Origin: Methylacidiphilales bacterium
GTDB taxonomy: Bacteria > Verrucomicrobiota > Verrucomicrobiia > Methylacidiphilales > UBA1321
Direction of reading: 5' to 3'
DNA length: 64,000 bases
Assembly (NCBI GenBank): GCA_026225555.1
Contig: JAMFSY010000151.1
Location: 1 to 64,000 of the forward strand
Positions 1 through 8,301 of the stretch are shown one piece after another (positions within the stretch are counted from its first letter, which is position 1; each line of letters starts with the position of its first letter). A program made the position numbers and the translations under genes. The notes under the pieces were generated by a model. The model was not told the DNA's origin. It did not search any database and saw only the letters and a list, made by a program, of their open reading frames with translations.

Positions 1-12
1 AAAAACCAGCCA

Positions 13-40
13 CGGACGCGAAGGGACTCGCGTCCCTACC
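13..40. repeat. CGCGTCCC palindromic repeat, copy 1
   Basis: GC-rich imperfect palindrome in which GGGACGCGAGTCCC (read on the minus strand) is followed by CGCGTCC. The same element lies in the opposite orientation at 8267-8297. It precedes tyrS and probably ends whatever gene lies to the left of the window. It looks like a REP or terminator-type element. The left edge is cut by the window, so its true extent is unknown. Confidence 0.55.
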
Positions 41-51
41 TTGGAAGAATC

Positions 52-80
52 TTGTCGGCGGGGCGGTTGCGCCGTTCAAT
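52..80 (+). promoter_or_regulatory. candidate tyrS promoter
   Basis: TTGTCG at 52-57 and TTCAAT at 75-80, separated by 17 nt, resemble -35 and -10 boxes. They would start transcription around 87, leaving a leader of only about 8 nt before the tyrS ATG at 95. No Shine-Dalgarno sequence is visible before that ATG. This is a by-eye match and could be chance. Confidence 0.25.
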
Positions 81-94
81 AGACCTCCTTCGAT

Positions 95-1408
95 ATGAGT
101 TCACTTTTACAGGATCTACAGGCGCGCGGATTGATTGCCGATATGGCGAACCGGGAGGAGCTGGAACGCTTGCTCGCGCCCGGTGCGCCCCCGCTGACGG
201 TCTATGTCGGGTTTGATCCGACGGCGGACAGCCTTCATCTCGGGCACCTGATCGGCCTGCTGATCCTGCGCCGTTTCCAATTGGCCGGGCATCGCCCCAT
301 CGCGCTGGCGGGCGGGGCGACGGGCATGATTGGCGACCCGAGCGGCAAGTCGGCGGAGCGCAACCTGCTTTCGGTCGAGGCACTGGAAGCGAACATCGCG
401 GGCATCCAGGCCCAGCTCAGCCGCCTGCTCGATTTCGAAAGCACAACGAATCCGGCGCTGCTGGTGAACAACGCCGACTGGATGCGGCCCATCAGCATCC
501 TCGATTTCCTGCGCGACATCGGAAAGCACTTTTCCGTCAACGCCATGATGGCGAAGGACAGCGTCCGTTCGCGCATGGAAGCGGCCAGCGGCATCAGCTT
601 CACCGAGTTCAGTTACTCGCTTTTGCAGGCCTACGATTTCCTGCACCTGAACGAGACCCACGGCTGCGTCCTCCAGGCTGGCGGCGCGGACCAGTGGGGC
701 AACATCACGGCGGGCATCGATCTCATCCGACGCAAAACCGAGCAGGTCGCCTGCGGGCTGACCACCCCGCTGTTGACCAAGACGGATGGCACGAAATTCG
801 GCAAGACGGAGGGCGGCGCGATCTGGCTGTCGCCGGAACGAACGAGCGTCTACCGCTTCTACCAGTTTCTCATCCAGGTGGAGGATGCGCAGGTCATCCA
901 ACTGCTGCGTTACTTCACTTTCCTTCCCCTCGAGGAAATCGCGGCTCTCGAAGCGCAGCACGCCGCCGGCCCCGAACGGCGTGAGGCGCACAAGCAGTTG
1001 GCGTTGGAATTGACGACGCTGATCCATGGCGAGGCCGCGACCGCAGACGCCGTGCGCGCGAGCGAAATTCTGTTCGGTGGCTCGCTGGAAGGGATCACCG
1101 AAAAGCAATTCCACGAGGTGGGCGCGGAAGTGCCCAACGTGACGCTCTCCCGCACCCTCCTCGGCCAGCCGGGCGCGGGTCTGTTGGAAGTCCTCGTGGC
1201 GGCGGGCCTGAGTCCTTCGAAAGGACAGGCGCGGAAAGACGTCGAAGCGGGCGGAGTGAACATCAATAACGTTCGCGCGACGGACGCGAAGCTGGTCCTT
1301 TCCCCGGAGCATCTGCTCTTCGGCGAATTCGTGCTGCTGCGCAAGGGAAAGCGGAATTACGCATTGGTGCGATTCGAGACGGAGCTGACGCCGACCGAAG
1401 GTTGGTAA
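95..1408 (+). CDS. tyrS: tyrosyl-tRNA synthetase
   Basis: Cytoplasmic enzyme that charges tRNA-Tyr with tyrosine using ATP. The 437-residue product is normal for bacterial TyrRS. The class I HIGH motif appears as HLGH at residues 48-51. The KMSKS-like loop is KFGKT at residues 234-238, the form typical of the E. coli-like TyrRS group. The C-terminal ~65 residues form an S4-type RNA-binding domain, with GQARKDVEAGGVNIN as its core. The ATG at 95 has no Shine-Dalgarno sequence; upstream is the unrelated string acctcctt. The gene is followed after about 75 nt by the Liv transporter operon on the same strand; no functional link to that operon is obvious. Confidence 0.97.
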   Translation: MSSLLQDLQARGLIADMANREELERLLAPGAPPLTVYVGFDPTADSLHLGHLIGLLILRRFQLAGHRPIALAGGATGMIGDPSGKSAERNLLSVEALEANIAGIQAQLSRLLDFESTTNPALLVNNADWMRPISILDFLRDIGKHFSVNAMMAKDSVRSRMEAASGISFTEFSYSLLQAYDFLHLNETHGCVLQAGGADQWGNITAGIDLIRRKTEQVACGLTTPLLTKTDGTKFGKTEGGAIWLSPERTSVYRFYQFLIQVEDAQVIQLLRYFTFLPLEEIAALEAQHAAGPERREAHKQLALELTTLIHGEAATADAVRASEILFGGSLEGITEKQFHEVGAEVPNVTLSRTLLGQPGAGLLEVLVAAGLSPSKGQARKDVEAGGVNINNVRATDAKLVLSPEHLLFGEFVLLRKGKRNYALVRFETELTPTEGW

Positions 1409-1448
1409 GTCCTTCCGTCCGCCCGAGTCACGCCGCTGTAACTTTTGG

Positions 1449-1476
1449 TTGACCCTGCGTGCGGGGGTGCCATAGA
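1449..1476 (+). promoter_or_regulatory. candidate livK promoter
   Basis: TTGACC at 1449-1454 and CATAGA at 1471-1476, with a 16-nt spacer. Transcription would begin near 1483, almost exactly on the GTG start of livK at 1484, implying a leaderless mRNA. The match is moderate and found by eye. Confidence 0.35.
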
Positions 1477-1483
1477 CAGAGGC

Positions 1484-2611
1484 GTGCGAAAGTTCTCCCT
1501 TCTCCTCTCCATGGCGGTGATCATTGCGGCCAGCGTCGCTTTCGTTGGCTGCCAGAAGAGCAGCAACACAATCAAGATCGGGCTGGCCGCGGTGCAGTCG
1601 GGCTCGGATGCCGCCATCGGCGCGACCATGCTGAACGGCGCGCAAATCGCCATCGACGAGTGGAACGCCAAGGGTGGCGTGCTCGGCAAGAAGATTGAGA
1701 CCATTTCGCTCGACGACGAGGCCAAGCCCGACAAGGCGGTCAACGTCGCGCAGACGCTGGTGGATGATGGCGTGGTCGCCGTCATCGGTCATTTGAACAG
1801 CAACTGCACCATCCCCGCCTCGCGCGTTTACAGCGACGGCAAGGTCATCCAGATCACCCCCGGCTCGACCAACCCGCAATATACCGAGCAGAGCTTTCCC
1901 TATGCCTTCCGCATCTGCGGCCGCGACGATCAGCAGGGTCCGGTTTCCGGCGCCTTTTTGCACGACGTGCTGAAGCTGAATAAAATCGCGATCCTGCATA
2001 ATAAATCCTCCTACGGCGAAGGCCTGGCCACGGAAGTGAAGAAGGCCTTCGAGGCCAAGGGCGGCACGGTCACGATGTTTCAGGGCATCGGGCAGGATGA
2101 GAGCGATTTCCGCGCGAATATTTCGGTCATCCAGGGCTCCGGCGCGGAGGGCTTTTTCTGGGGCGGCATGTATGGCCAGGGGGGACCTCTCCTGGTGCAG
2201 ATGCGGCAGGCGGGATTGAACGTCCCCTTCTCGACCGGTGATGGCTGCTTTGACCACGCTTTCATCGATACGGTCGGCGCGAACGCGGCCAACACCTATC
2301 TCTCCTTCGGCAAGGATTATCACGCCATTCCCGCCGCGCAGTCCTTCCTCCAAAAATACAAGGAGAAGTACCAGTCGGATGAAGGCGCTTATTCGGTTTA
2401 CGGCTACGATGCGGCGAACGTGCTGCTGACCGCGATTGCGCAGGCCGGGACGACTGATCCGGACAAGGTTTCCGCCATCATGAAAAGCCAACCCTTCGAT
2501 ACGATCCTGGGCAAGATCCAGTTCGACGCGAAGGGCGACGTGACGCAATCCGGCTATGTCATCTGGACGATCAAGGACGGCAAATTCCAGGTCGTGCCCG
2601 GCAACAGCTAG
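1484..2611 (+). CDS. livK: branched-chain amino acid ABC transporter substrate-binding lipoprotein
   Basis: Periplasmic solute-binding component of a Liv/HAAT-type importer (type I periplasmic-binding fold, ANF-receptor-like). I start it at GTG 1484 because this gives a clean lipoprotein signal: VRK, a hydrophobic stretch, then FVGC with the lipidated Cys at residue 23. An upstream TTG at 1445 would add 13 residues that do not look like a signal peptide. The mature part has the expected features: IKIGLAAVQSGSDAAIG at the start, a conserved NSNCTIPAS loop and a STNPQYTE segment. It has 375 residues, normal for the family. First gene of livK-H-M-G-F. The substrate could be another amino acid or an amide; sequence alone does not settle this. 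Confidence 0.93.
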   Translation: MRKFSLLLSMAVIIAASVAFVGCQKSSNTIKIGLAAVQSGSDAAIGATMLNGAQIAIDEWNAKGGVLGKKIETISLDDEAKPDKAVNVAQTLVDDGVVAVIGHLNSNCTIPASRVYSDGKVIQITPGSTNPQYTEQSFPYAFRICGRDDQQGPVSGAFLHDVLKLNKIAILHNKSSYGEGLATEVKKAFEAKGGTVTMFQGIGQDESDFRANISVIQGSGAEGFFWGGMYGQGGPLLVQMRQAGLNVPFSTGDGCFDHAFIDTVGANAANTYLSFGKDYHAIPAAQSFLQKYKEKYQSDEGAYSVYGYDAANVLLTAIAQAGTTDPDKVSAIMKSQPFDTILGKIQFDAKGDVTQSGYVIWTIKDGKFQVVPGNS

Positions 2612-2629
2612 GCGCGCGCCGTTTTTGCC

Positions 2630-3553
2630 ATGAGTTCCGGTTCAACCCTCACGGAAATCCTGATCAATGGCGTGTCGCGCGGCGCGGTCTATGCGCTGGT
2701 GGCGCTCGGCTACACGATGGTTTACGGCGTGCTGGGCATGATCAATTTCGCCCATGGCGAAGTCTTCATGATCGGCATGTTCGCGTGCGTCTATGCCATC
2801 GGAATCTTTTCCGTGGCGTGGGGGAATCATGTCCTGCTCAACCTCGGTCTGGGCCTGCTGGTCGCGATGATTTTCTCCGCAGGTTACGGTTACGCCAACG
2901 AACGGATCGCCTATCGCCGCCTGCGCAAGGCCCACGCTCTCGCGCCGCTGACCAGCGCGATCGGCATTTCGACTTTTCTCCAGTACTTCATCTTTCTCAC
3001 TGTCAGCAAACAGAATGTCGGCTTTCCCCGCTACTACAGCGACATGCTGACCTCGAATCATATTCATCTCGGCGGCGTGGATATCACCTACCTGCAAATC
3101 GCGATCCTGGGCCTGACCATCGTGATCATGACCGGGCTTTTTTACCTGATCCACTTCACCCGGTTCGGCATCGCCCTGCGCGCGACGGCGCAGGACCAGT
3201 TGATGGCGAGCCTGGTCGGGATTCCCGTGGATCGGATCATCGCCTTCACCTTCATTCTCGGCTCCGCCCTGGCGGCCATCGCGGGCGTGATGGTCTCGAT
3301 GTACGACAATGTGCTCGTCTTTGACGCCGGATATCGCGTCGGGTTGAAGGCCTTCACGGCGGCGATCCTGGGCGGCATCGGGAACATTCCCGGTGCGGTG
3401 CTGGGCGCGATGATCCTCGGCCTGACCGAGGCGCTGACGACCCTGGGATTCGGCAGCGAGTGGAACGATGTGAGCACGTTCGCCGTGCTAATGCTGGTGC
3501 TCCTTTTGCGCCCGCGCGGGCTGCTCGGTGAACGCGTGGCGGACAAGGTTTAA
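2630..3553 (+). CDS. livH: branched-chain amino acid ABC transporter permease LivH
   Basis: Inner-membrane permease subunit of the Liv-type importer. The 307-residue product is almost entirely hydrophobic with about eight membrane segments. It carries the family N-terminal signature (LINGVSRGAVYALVALGYTM and the following GMINFAHGEV) and a conserved GGIGNIPGAVLGA loop near the C terminus. It lies 18 nt after livK and 5 nt before livM, as expected for one transcript. It should pair with LivM to form the pore, driven by LivG and LivF. Confidence 0.95.
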   Translation: MSSGSTLTEILINGVSRGAVYALVALGYTMVYGVLGMINFAHGEVFMIGMFACVYAIGIFSVAWGNHVLLNLGLGLLVAMIFSAGYGYANERIAYRRLRKAHALAPLTSAIGISTFLQYFIFLTVSKQNVGFPRYYSDMLTSNHIHLGGVDITYLQIAILGLTIVIMTGLFYLIHFTRFGIALRATAQDQLMASLVGIPVDRIIAFTFILGSALAAIAGVMVSMYDNVLVFDAGYRVGLKAFTAAILGGIGNIPGAVLGAMILGLTEALTTLGFGSEWNDVSTFAVLMLVLLLRPRGLLGERVADKV

Positions 3554-3558
3554 CCGCG

Positions 3559-4833
3559 ATGAGCTCCCGCTGGCGTCCCTACCTGCTGGGCATTCTCGGC
3601 CTCGCGATCCTGACTTTCCCGTTTCTCTGGCTGCAACTGCGGCCTGACTTCACGGAGAACACCATGACGGTGACGTGGGCTCCGTGGCACGCGCTGCAAT
3701 TCTTTGGCAATCTTTCTCCCATCTTTCTGCTCGCGCTTTTGATCTGGGCGGGGAATTGGAGTAACCGCCGCTTCGGTTGGAGCCGGGCGTTGGCGCAAAC
3801 TCCGGCCTTTGAGAAGACGGCCCATCTTTGGCAGGGTTACTGGGCATGGGCCGCGATGCCGCTGGTGCTTTCCGGCGCGTTTTTCATGAGCGCTTCAGGC
3901 CTGAACATGTTCACCAACGTCGGCATCTACATGCTACTCGCCCTGGGTCTGAATATCACGGTGGGCATGACCGGATTGCTTGTGCTCGGCTATGCGGGGT
4001 TTTATGGCTTCGGCGCTTACTTCTTCGCCCTGGCGCAGGGCTACTTTTCTTTCTTCCCTTGGTGGCTCGCGGGACCGCTCGCCTTTTTTCTGGGTGGTGG
4101 CGTGGGCTATTTGCTGGGGCTGCCCTGCCTGCGCCTGCGCGGCGATTACCTCGCCATCGTCACGCTTGGTTTCGCGGAAGCGTTCCGGGTTCTCATCGGC
4201 AATCTCGATATCACCGGTGGCCAAAAAGGGATCATCCTGCATACCAGCGCCACCTTTCACGGGTTCGCCGGAATGCGGGGTGGGCAAATCGCCTTTATCG
4301 TGACGGCGCTGGTTTTGTTCCTCGCGGTGTTCCTCATTCAGCGGCTTTATCATTCCCCGGTGGGCCGCGCCTGGATCGCGATTCGCGAGAATGAAGTGGC
4401 CGCCGCCTCGGTCGGCGTGCCGGTCGTGCAGATGAAACTCCTCGCCTTTTCCCTAAGCGCCGCCATCGCCGCGGCGGCGGGCGTGATCTACGGCGCCATG
4501 GATGGCTTCATCAGTCCCGAGGTCTGCACCTTCCAGCAATCGATCATGGTCCTGGCCATGGTGATCCTCGGCGGGCTCGGCAACAGCTACGGCGCGATGC
4601 TCGGCGCGGCGCTGCTCTATTTGGTGCCGGAATATCTGCAGCTGCTCCCCTCGACCATTCAAAATAGCACGGCCCTGAGCGCGATCGTGCCGCCTTTCCT
4701 GAGCGGCGCATTCCAGCATCTCTCCGACTACCGCTGGCTGCTCTTTGGCATGGTGATGGTCATTATGATGCTCTACCGGCCGCAGGGCCTGCTCGGCAGC
4801 CGCCGCATTAAAACGGAGATGCGCGCCTCATGA
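3559..4833 (+). CDS. livM: branched-chain amino acid ABC transporter permease LivM
   Basis: Second pore-forming subunit of the importer. It has 424 residues, close to E. coli LivM. An extra hydrophobic N-terminal region (about residues 1-110) precedes the core domain. The core has the family motif NITVGMTGLLVLGYAGF, a CLRLRGDYLAIVTLGF segment and GGLGNSYGAMLGAALLY near the end. The start ATG is 5 nt after the livH stop. The end overlaps the livG start by 4 nt (ATGA), so translation of livG is probably coupled to it. Confidence 0.95.
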   Translation: MSSRWRPYLLGILGLAILTFPFLWLQLRPDFTENTMTVTWAPWHALQFFGNLSPIFLLALLIWAGNWSNRRFGWSRALAQTPAFEKTAHLWQGYWAWAAMPLVLSGAFFMSASGLNMFTNVGIYMLLALGLNITVGMTGLLVLGYAGFYGFGAYFFALAQGYFSFFPWWLAGPLAFFLGGGVGYLLGLPCLRLRGDYLAIVTLGFAEAFRVLIGNLDITGGQKGIILHTSATFHGFAGMRGGQIAFIVTALVLFLAVFLIQRLYHSPVGRAWIAIRENEVAAASVGVPVVQMKLLAFSLSAAIAAAAGVIYGAMDGFISPEVCTFQQSIMVLAMVILGGLGNSYGAMLGAALLYLVPEYLQLLPSTIQNSTALSAIVPPFLSGAFQHLSDYRWLLFGMVMVIMMLYRPQGLLGSRRIKTEMRAS

Positions 4834-5600
4834 CACCGCTGCTGGAAACGCGCGGCCTGAGCAAGACCTTTGGCGGATTGAAGGCGGTGCAGAATGTCGA
4901 TCTGCGCGTCGAGGCCAACCGCATCGTCAGCGTCATCGGCCCGAATGGCGCGGGCAAGACCACCTTCTTCAATTGCCTGAGCGGGATTTACCGGCCCGAT
5001 GGCGGCTCCATTTTATTGGACGGCCACAATATCGCCGGTCGCGCGCCGCATGAGATTTGCCGCAGGGGGTTGTCGCGGACGTTCCAGAACATCCGGCTTT
5101 TTCCCGAGATGTCCGTGCTCGAAAACATTCTGGTGGCGCAATTTCAGCGCAGTTCCAAGTCGCCCCTTTCACTGCTCCTTCGCTCCCGTTATTTTTGCGG
5201 GCAGGAAAAATCGCACCGCGAGGAAGCTTTCTCGTTTCTCGATTTCGTCGGGCTGGCCCAGCACGCCAACGCCATGTCCGGTAGCCTGGCCTACGGGTTG
5301 CAACGTCGGCTGGAAATCGCGCGGGCGCTGGCCACGAAGCCGCGCCTGCTGCTGCTCGATGAACCGGCGGCGGGAATGAATCCCCAGGAGACGGTCGAAA
5401 TGGTTCACCTCATCTCCCGCATTCGCGAACTCGGACTGGCCGTGCTGCTCATCGAACATCACATGAAAGTCGTCATGACCATCTCGGATGAGATTCTCGT
5501 GCTTGATCATGGCGTGCCTATTGCCCATGGCGCGCCGGAAAAAGTCCGCAACGATCCGCAGGTGATCAAGGCTTATCTCGGCGAAGAGGTCGCTCCCTAA
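4830..5600 (+). CDS. livG: branched-chain amino acid ABC transporter ATPase LivG
   Basis: One of two cytoplasmic ATPases that power the importer. The Walker A motif GPNGAGKT is at residues 37-44, and Walker B is LLLLDEPAAGMN. As usual for LivG, the signature is not LSGGQ but LAYG followed by LQRRLEIARAL. The C-terminal extension ending in HDPQ-like residues (RNDPQVIKAYLGEE) is typical of the family. It has 256 residues. Its ATG overlaps the livM stop, and livF starts 2 nt after it. Confidence 0.96.
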   Translation: MTPLLETRGLSKTFGGLKAVQNVDLRVEANRIVSVIGPNGAGKTTFFNCLSGIYRPDGGSILLDGHNIAGRAPHEICRRGLSRTFQNIRLFPEMSVLENILVAQFQRSSKSPLSLLLRSRYFCGQEKSHREEAFSFLDFVGLAQHANAMSGSLAYGLQRRLEIARALATKPRLLLLDEPAAGMNPQETVEMVHLISRIRELGLAVLLIEHHMKVVMTISDEILVLDHGVPIAHGAPEKVRNDPQVIKAYLGEEVAP

Positions 5601-5602
5601 CC

Positions 5603-6301
5603 ATGCTGACGCTCACGAATGTCCATGCCGGTTACGGCGCGATCGAGGTCCTCAAAAGCCTGACCCTCGAAGTGGGGCCGACCGAAATCGTCGCCCTGCT
5701 CGGCGCCAACGGCGCGGGTAAAAGCACCACGCTGCTGACCATTGCCGGCGTCGTGCCCGTGCGGAGCGGAGCGATCACATGGCAGGGCGCGCCGCTGGCC
5801 GGGAAGGCCGACGCCGTCCTGCGCCAGGGCATCTGCCTCTGCCCGGAAGGCCGACATATTTTCCCCCGCCTGACCGTGCTGGAAAATCTCATCAGTGGCA
5901 GCTTCCTCCTGCCCTTGAAGAGGAACCCGGCGAAGCTTGAGGAAATCTTCACTTACTTCCCCCTTCTCGCGGAGCGCCGCAAGCAGCTCGGGGGAACTCT
6001 TTCCGGCGGCGAGCAACAGATGCTGGCCATCGGTCGCGCGCTGATGGGCGAGCCGAAATTGCTCATGCTCGATGAGCCCTCTCTCGGGCTCGCGCCGCAG
6101 ATCGTGGCGAAGATTTTTGAGATCATCAAAGTGATCAACCGGAAGGGCGTGCCCATTCTTCTCGTGGAACAGAACGCCCAGCAGGCGTTGCGCATCGCCC
6201 AGCGCGGCTACGTCATCGTCACCGGCAGGAATCAGCTCACCGGCACCGGCGCGGAGTTGCTGGCCAGCGATGAAGTGCGTCAGGCGTATTTGGGCGAGTA
6301 G
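5603..6301 (+). CDS. livF: branched-chain amino acid ABC transporter ATPase LivF
   Basis: Second ATPase of the Liv-type importer, 232 residues. Walker A is GANGAGKS at residues 34-41, the signature is LSGGEQQMLAIGRAL and Walker B is LLMLDEPSLGLAP. The C terminus ends in AYLGE, characteristic of LivF. It is the last gene of the operon. A 27-nt repeat arm follows at 6321-6347, facing a convergent gene, and may end transcription. Confidence 0.96.
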   Translation: MLTLTNVHAGYGAIEVLKSLTLEVGPTEIVALLGANGAGKSTTLLTIAGVVPVRSGAITWQGAPLAGKADAVLRQGICLCPEGRHIFPRLTVLENLISGSFLLPLKRNPAKLEEIFTYFPLLAERRKQLGGTLSGGEQQMLAIGRALMGEPKLLMLDEPSLGLAPQIVAKIFEIIKVINRKGVPILLVEQNAQQALRIAQRGYVIVTGRNQLTGTGAELLASDEVRQAYLGE

Positions 6302-6320
6302 ATCCAGGAAGGCAACTGAA

Positions 6321-6347
6321 CTGATCCTTCGACAAGCTCAGGATGAC
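6321..6347. repeat. convergent-junction repeat arm, solitary copy
   Basis: A single 27-nt arm containing ATCCTTCGACAAGCTC, the same arm found in inverted pairs at 26050-26200, 33761-33895 and 46148-46302. The bases just before it (GGCAACTGAA) resemble the inner flank of the right arm at 33841-33848, so this looks like a half element that has lost its left arm. It sits between the 3' ends of livF and the convergent SDR gene. Confidence 0.8.
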
Positions 6348-6382
6348 TGAGAAAAAAGAGCAACTGGCTAATTAAAAACTGT

Positions 6383-7225
6383 TTAGTCGGGAGGAAAATC
6401 GGCCCGCAGGCCCTCGCGAAAACTGGGATGGAGCGGCTGCCAGCCACTCGCGCGGAGCCGGGCGTTGGCCACCCGCTTGTTGGTCAGGCCGCGTTTGCGC
6501 TGCAGGTTGACCGGCCCGAAAGGCGGCAACGGGCACTGTAAAAAGGCGGCGCACCAGGTGTAAAAGTCGAGATAGGTCACCGGTGTATCGTCCGTGGCGT
6601 TATAGACCTGCCCCTGCTCGCCGTGCTCCATGAGATGCGCGATGGCGGCAACGAGGTCCTGCTGATGGATCATGTTGATCCAGCGCGAGCCATCCCCTTC
6701 GATCACCGCTTCGCCGCGCCGAAGTTTCTCAAAGAGCACGCCGCGCTGCGGGCCGTAAATTCCGGACGAACGCATGACGATGGAGTTCGCCGCCAGCGCC
6801 ACCTGCTCGGCCTCGCGCAAAATCCGGCCGGTTTCCGTGGAAGGTTCAGCGGCCGATTCTTCCGTGACGATTTCGCCCTGCGCCTGGCCGTAGACAGAAG
6901 TGGACGAGACCAGCAAACGCCGCGCTCGGGGCTGGTAGGCAGCCATGTTCCGCGCCCCGGCGAGAAAGACTTCCCGGTAGGCATCGGCCCCGCCCCGCCC
7001 CGAAGAGGCGCAATGGATGACCCGATCATAGGCGCCCAACTTTTTCCATAGCGCTTCATCCGCCACGCTGCCGACGATCACCTGCCGAAAAGGATGTGAA
7101 ACGAGTTTATCGGCCGTGGGTTGGGAATGAACCCAGACGCTGACCTCCCGCCCTTCCTCCACGGCGCGCAGGGCCAGCGGAAGACCGATATAGCCGCACC
7201 CGACGATCAGCGTTTTCGCGGCCAT
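6383..7225 (-). CDS. NAD(P)-binding SDR-family protein, atypical
   Basis: Rossmann-fold protein of the extended short-chain dehydrogenase / epimerase group, 280 residues. The dinucleotide-binding glycine motif GCGYIG is at residues 9-14, and STSVYGQ and RSSGIYGP match the epimerase pattern. The usual catalytic YxxxK is not visible: where YG-SK is expected the protein reads TGRILREAE. It resembles the YeeZ-like branch of SDR proteins, whose substrate is unclear. Its ATG lies 5 nt after the stop of the small secreted protein at 7231-7647, so the two are probably co-transcribed. I cannot assign a substrate. Confidence 0.8.
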   Translation of the reverse strand: MAAKTLIVGCGYIGLPLALRAVEEGREVSVWVHSQPTADKLVSHPFRQVIVGSVADEALWKKLGAYDRVIHCASSGRGGADAYREVFLAGARNMAAYQPRARRLLVSSTSVYGQAQGEIVTEESAAEPSTETGRILREAEQVALAANSIVMRSSGIYGPQRGVLFEKLRRGEAVIEGDGSRWINMIHQQDLVAAIAHLMEHGEQGQVYNATDDTPVTYLDFYTWCAAFLQCPLPPFGPVNLQRKRGLTNKRVANARLRASGWQPLHPSFREGLRADFPPD

Positions 7226-7230
7226 GGATG

Positions 7231-7647
7231 CTAGCGGTCATTCACCATCACGGTCAGAATCTTCTCGTTGGTATTGAAGCGCGCGAGGACCTTGTTGTCG
7301 TGACGCATCCACATCGGCTGGCCGTTGGGCGTGTTGACGGCCCGCCAATCCTGGCCGGCGCCTTCGTTCTTGAGGATGGTGTCGATGTCCTCCTGCGTCA
7401 TGTCCGGCTTGGTGGGCACGCTGCCGTCGCGCAGGAAAATTTCCATCGCGGCCCGCGTGCCGTCGAAGGCAATCGCGATGGAATAGCCGTCGTGACGGAA
7501 CAGCATTTCATTGCCGACTTCCTTGGCGGAACCGTAGGCGGCCCGCAAGGTGGGAAGGTCGTCGCCAATCGTGGCGTGCGCCAGCGCGGGCGCGACGAAC
7601 AGGGCGAAGAGAAGGACGAGATGTCGCGCCGGAACCAGGGGGATCAC
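7231..7647 (-). CDS. small secreted protein of unknown function
   Basis: A 138-residue protein I do not recognise. It starts at GTG 7647 with an AAGGAA ribosome-binding sequence just upstream. Residues 1-25 form a signal peptide (hydrophobic stretch ending ALAHA), so it should be exported. The mature part is about 110 residues with no cysteine, which suggests a small soluble periplasmic or surface protein. It includes a DMTQEDIDTIL helix and a C-terminal RFNTNEKILTVMVNDR strand region. It is the first gene of a probable two-gene unit with the SDR protein downstream. Confidence 0.75.
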   Translation of the reverse strand: MIPLVPARHLVLLFALFVAPALAHATIGDDLPTLRAAYGSAKEVGNEMLFRHDGYSIAIAFDGTRAAMEIFLRDGSVPTKPDMTQEDIDTILKNEGAGQDWRAVNTPNGQPMWMRHDNKVLARFNTNEKILTVMVNDR

Positions 7648-7743
7648 GATTTCCTTATAGCAAAGGCATCCCGGTTTCGCCTAGCGCGAAGAGGCGATAA
7701 GACACCGGCTGGACAAAACGTCCCGGCGCGGGAAACTAAGAGA

Positions 7744-8271
7744 GTGGACCCTCTCGAACGCACCCGCTTTTTGTTTACCAAGCCCCAGATCGATCCCACG
7801 GCCTACGTGGCCGCGCAGGCGGTGATCATCGGCGACGTGCGTCTCGCGGCGAAGACCAGCGTCTGGCCGATGGCCGTGTTGCGCGGGGACATTAATTTCA
7901 TCGAGATCGGCGAGGGCTCGAATATCCAGGATGGCTGCGTCGTCCATCTCGCGGAGAATCTTCCCGTGCGCGTGGGTAAATGGGTGACGGTCGGCCATCG
8001 CGCCATTCTCCACGCCTGCACCGTGGAGGATAATTGCCTGATCGGCATGGGCGCGACGATCCTGGATGGTGCGGTCATCGGCGCCGGAAGCATTGTCGGC
8101 GCGCAGTCGCTGGTCACCGGGAACAAGAAGATTCCGCCCGGCTCACTGGTGATGGGTTCGCCCGCCAAAGTGGTGCGGGCCTTAAGCGCGGAGGAAATCG
8201 CCGGGATACGGACGTGGGCGGACCACTATATCGCGCTCGGCCCGATTCATCGGGAATTTTTCTCCAGGTAG
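7744..8271 (+). CDS. gamma carbonic anhydrase-like hexapeptide-repeat protein
   Basis: Left-handed beta-helix protein of the gamma-class carbonic anhydrase / YrdA / PaaY group, 175 residues. Hexapeptide repeats run through most of its length. The three metal-ligand histidines of the family are present at H68, H85 and H90 (CVVH, VGHRAILH), so metal binding is likely. Carbonic anhydrase activity is not certain, because many members lack it. I start at GTG 7744, since the family N terminus (RTRFLFTKPQIDPTAYVA) follows directly. The much longer upstream reading frame is antisense to the neighbouring gene. The stop codon lies inside a palindromic repeat. Confidence 0.9.
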   Translation: MDPLERTRFLFTKPQIDPTAYVAAQAVIIGDVRLAAKTSVWPMAVLRGDINFIEIGEGSNIQDGCVVHLAENLPVRVGKWVTVGHRAILHACTVEDNCLIGMGATILDGAVIGAGSIVGAQSLVTGNKKIPPGSLVMGSPAKVVRALSAEEIAGIRTWADHYIALGPIHREFFSR

Positions 8272-8297
8272 GGACGCGAGTCCCATCGCGTCCCTCG
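8267..8297. repeat. CGCGTCCC palindromic repeat, copy 2
   Basis: Same element as at 13-40 but inverted: GGTAGGGACGCGAGTCCC followed by ATCGCGTCCC. It covers the stop codon of the carbonic-anhydrase-like gene and ends just before the stop of convergent uvrA. It can fold from either strand, so it may act as a two-way terminator. Confidence 0.6.
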
Positions 8298-8301
8298 ATT
8301 A

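Noticed and set aside
116-2548. An 810-codon minus-strand frame opposite tyrS and livK
   Set aside because: It spans two unrelated real genes and their gap, which a true gene would be unlikely to do; no domain is seen.
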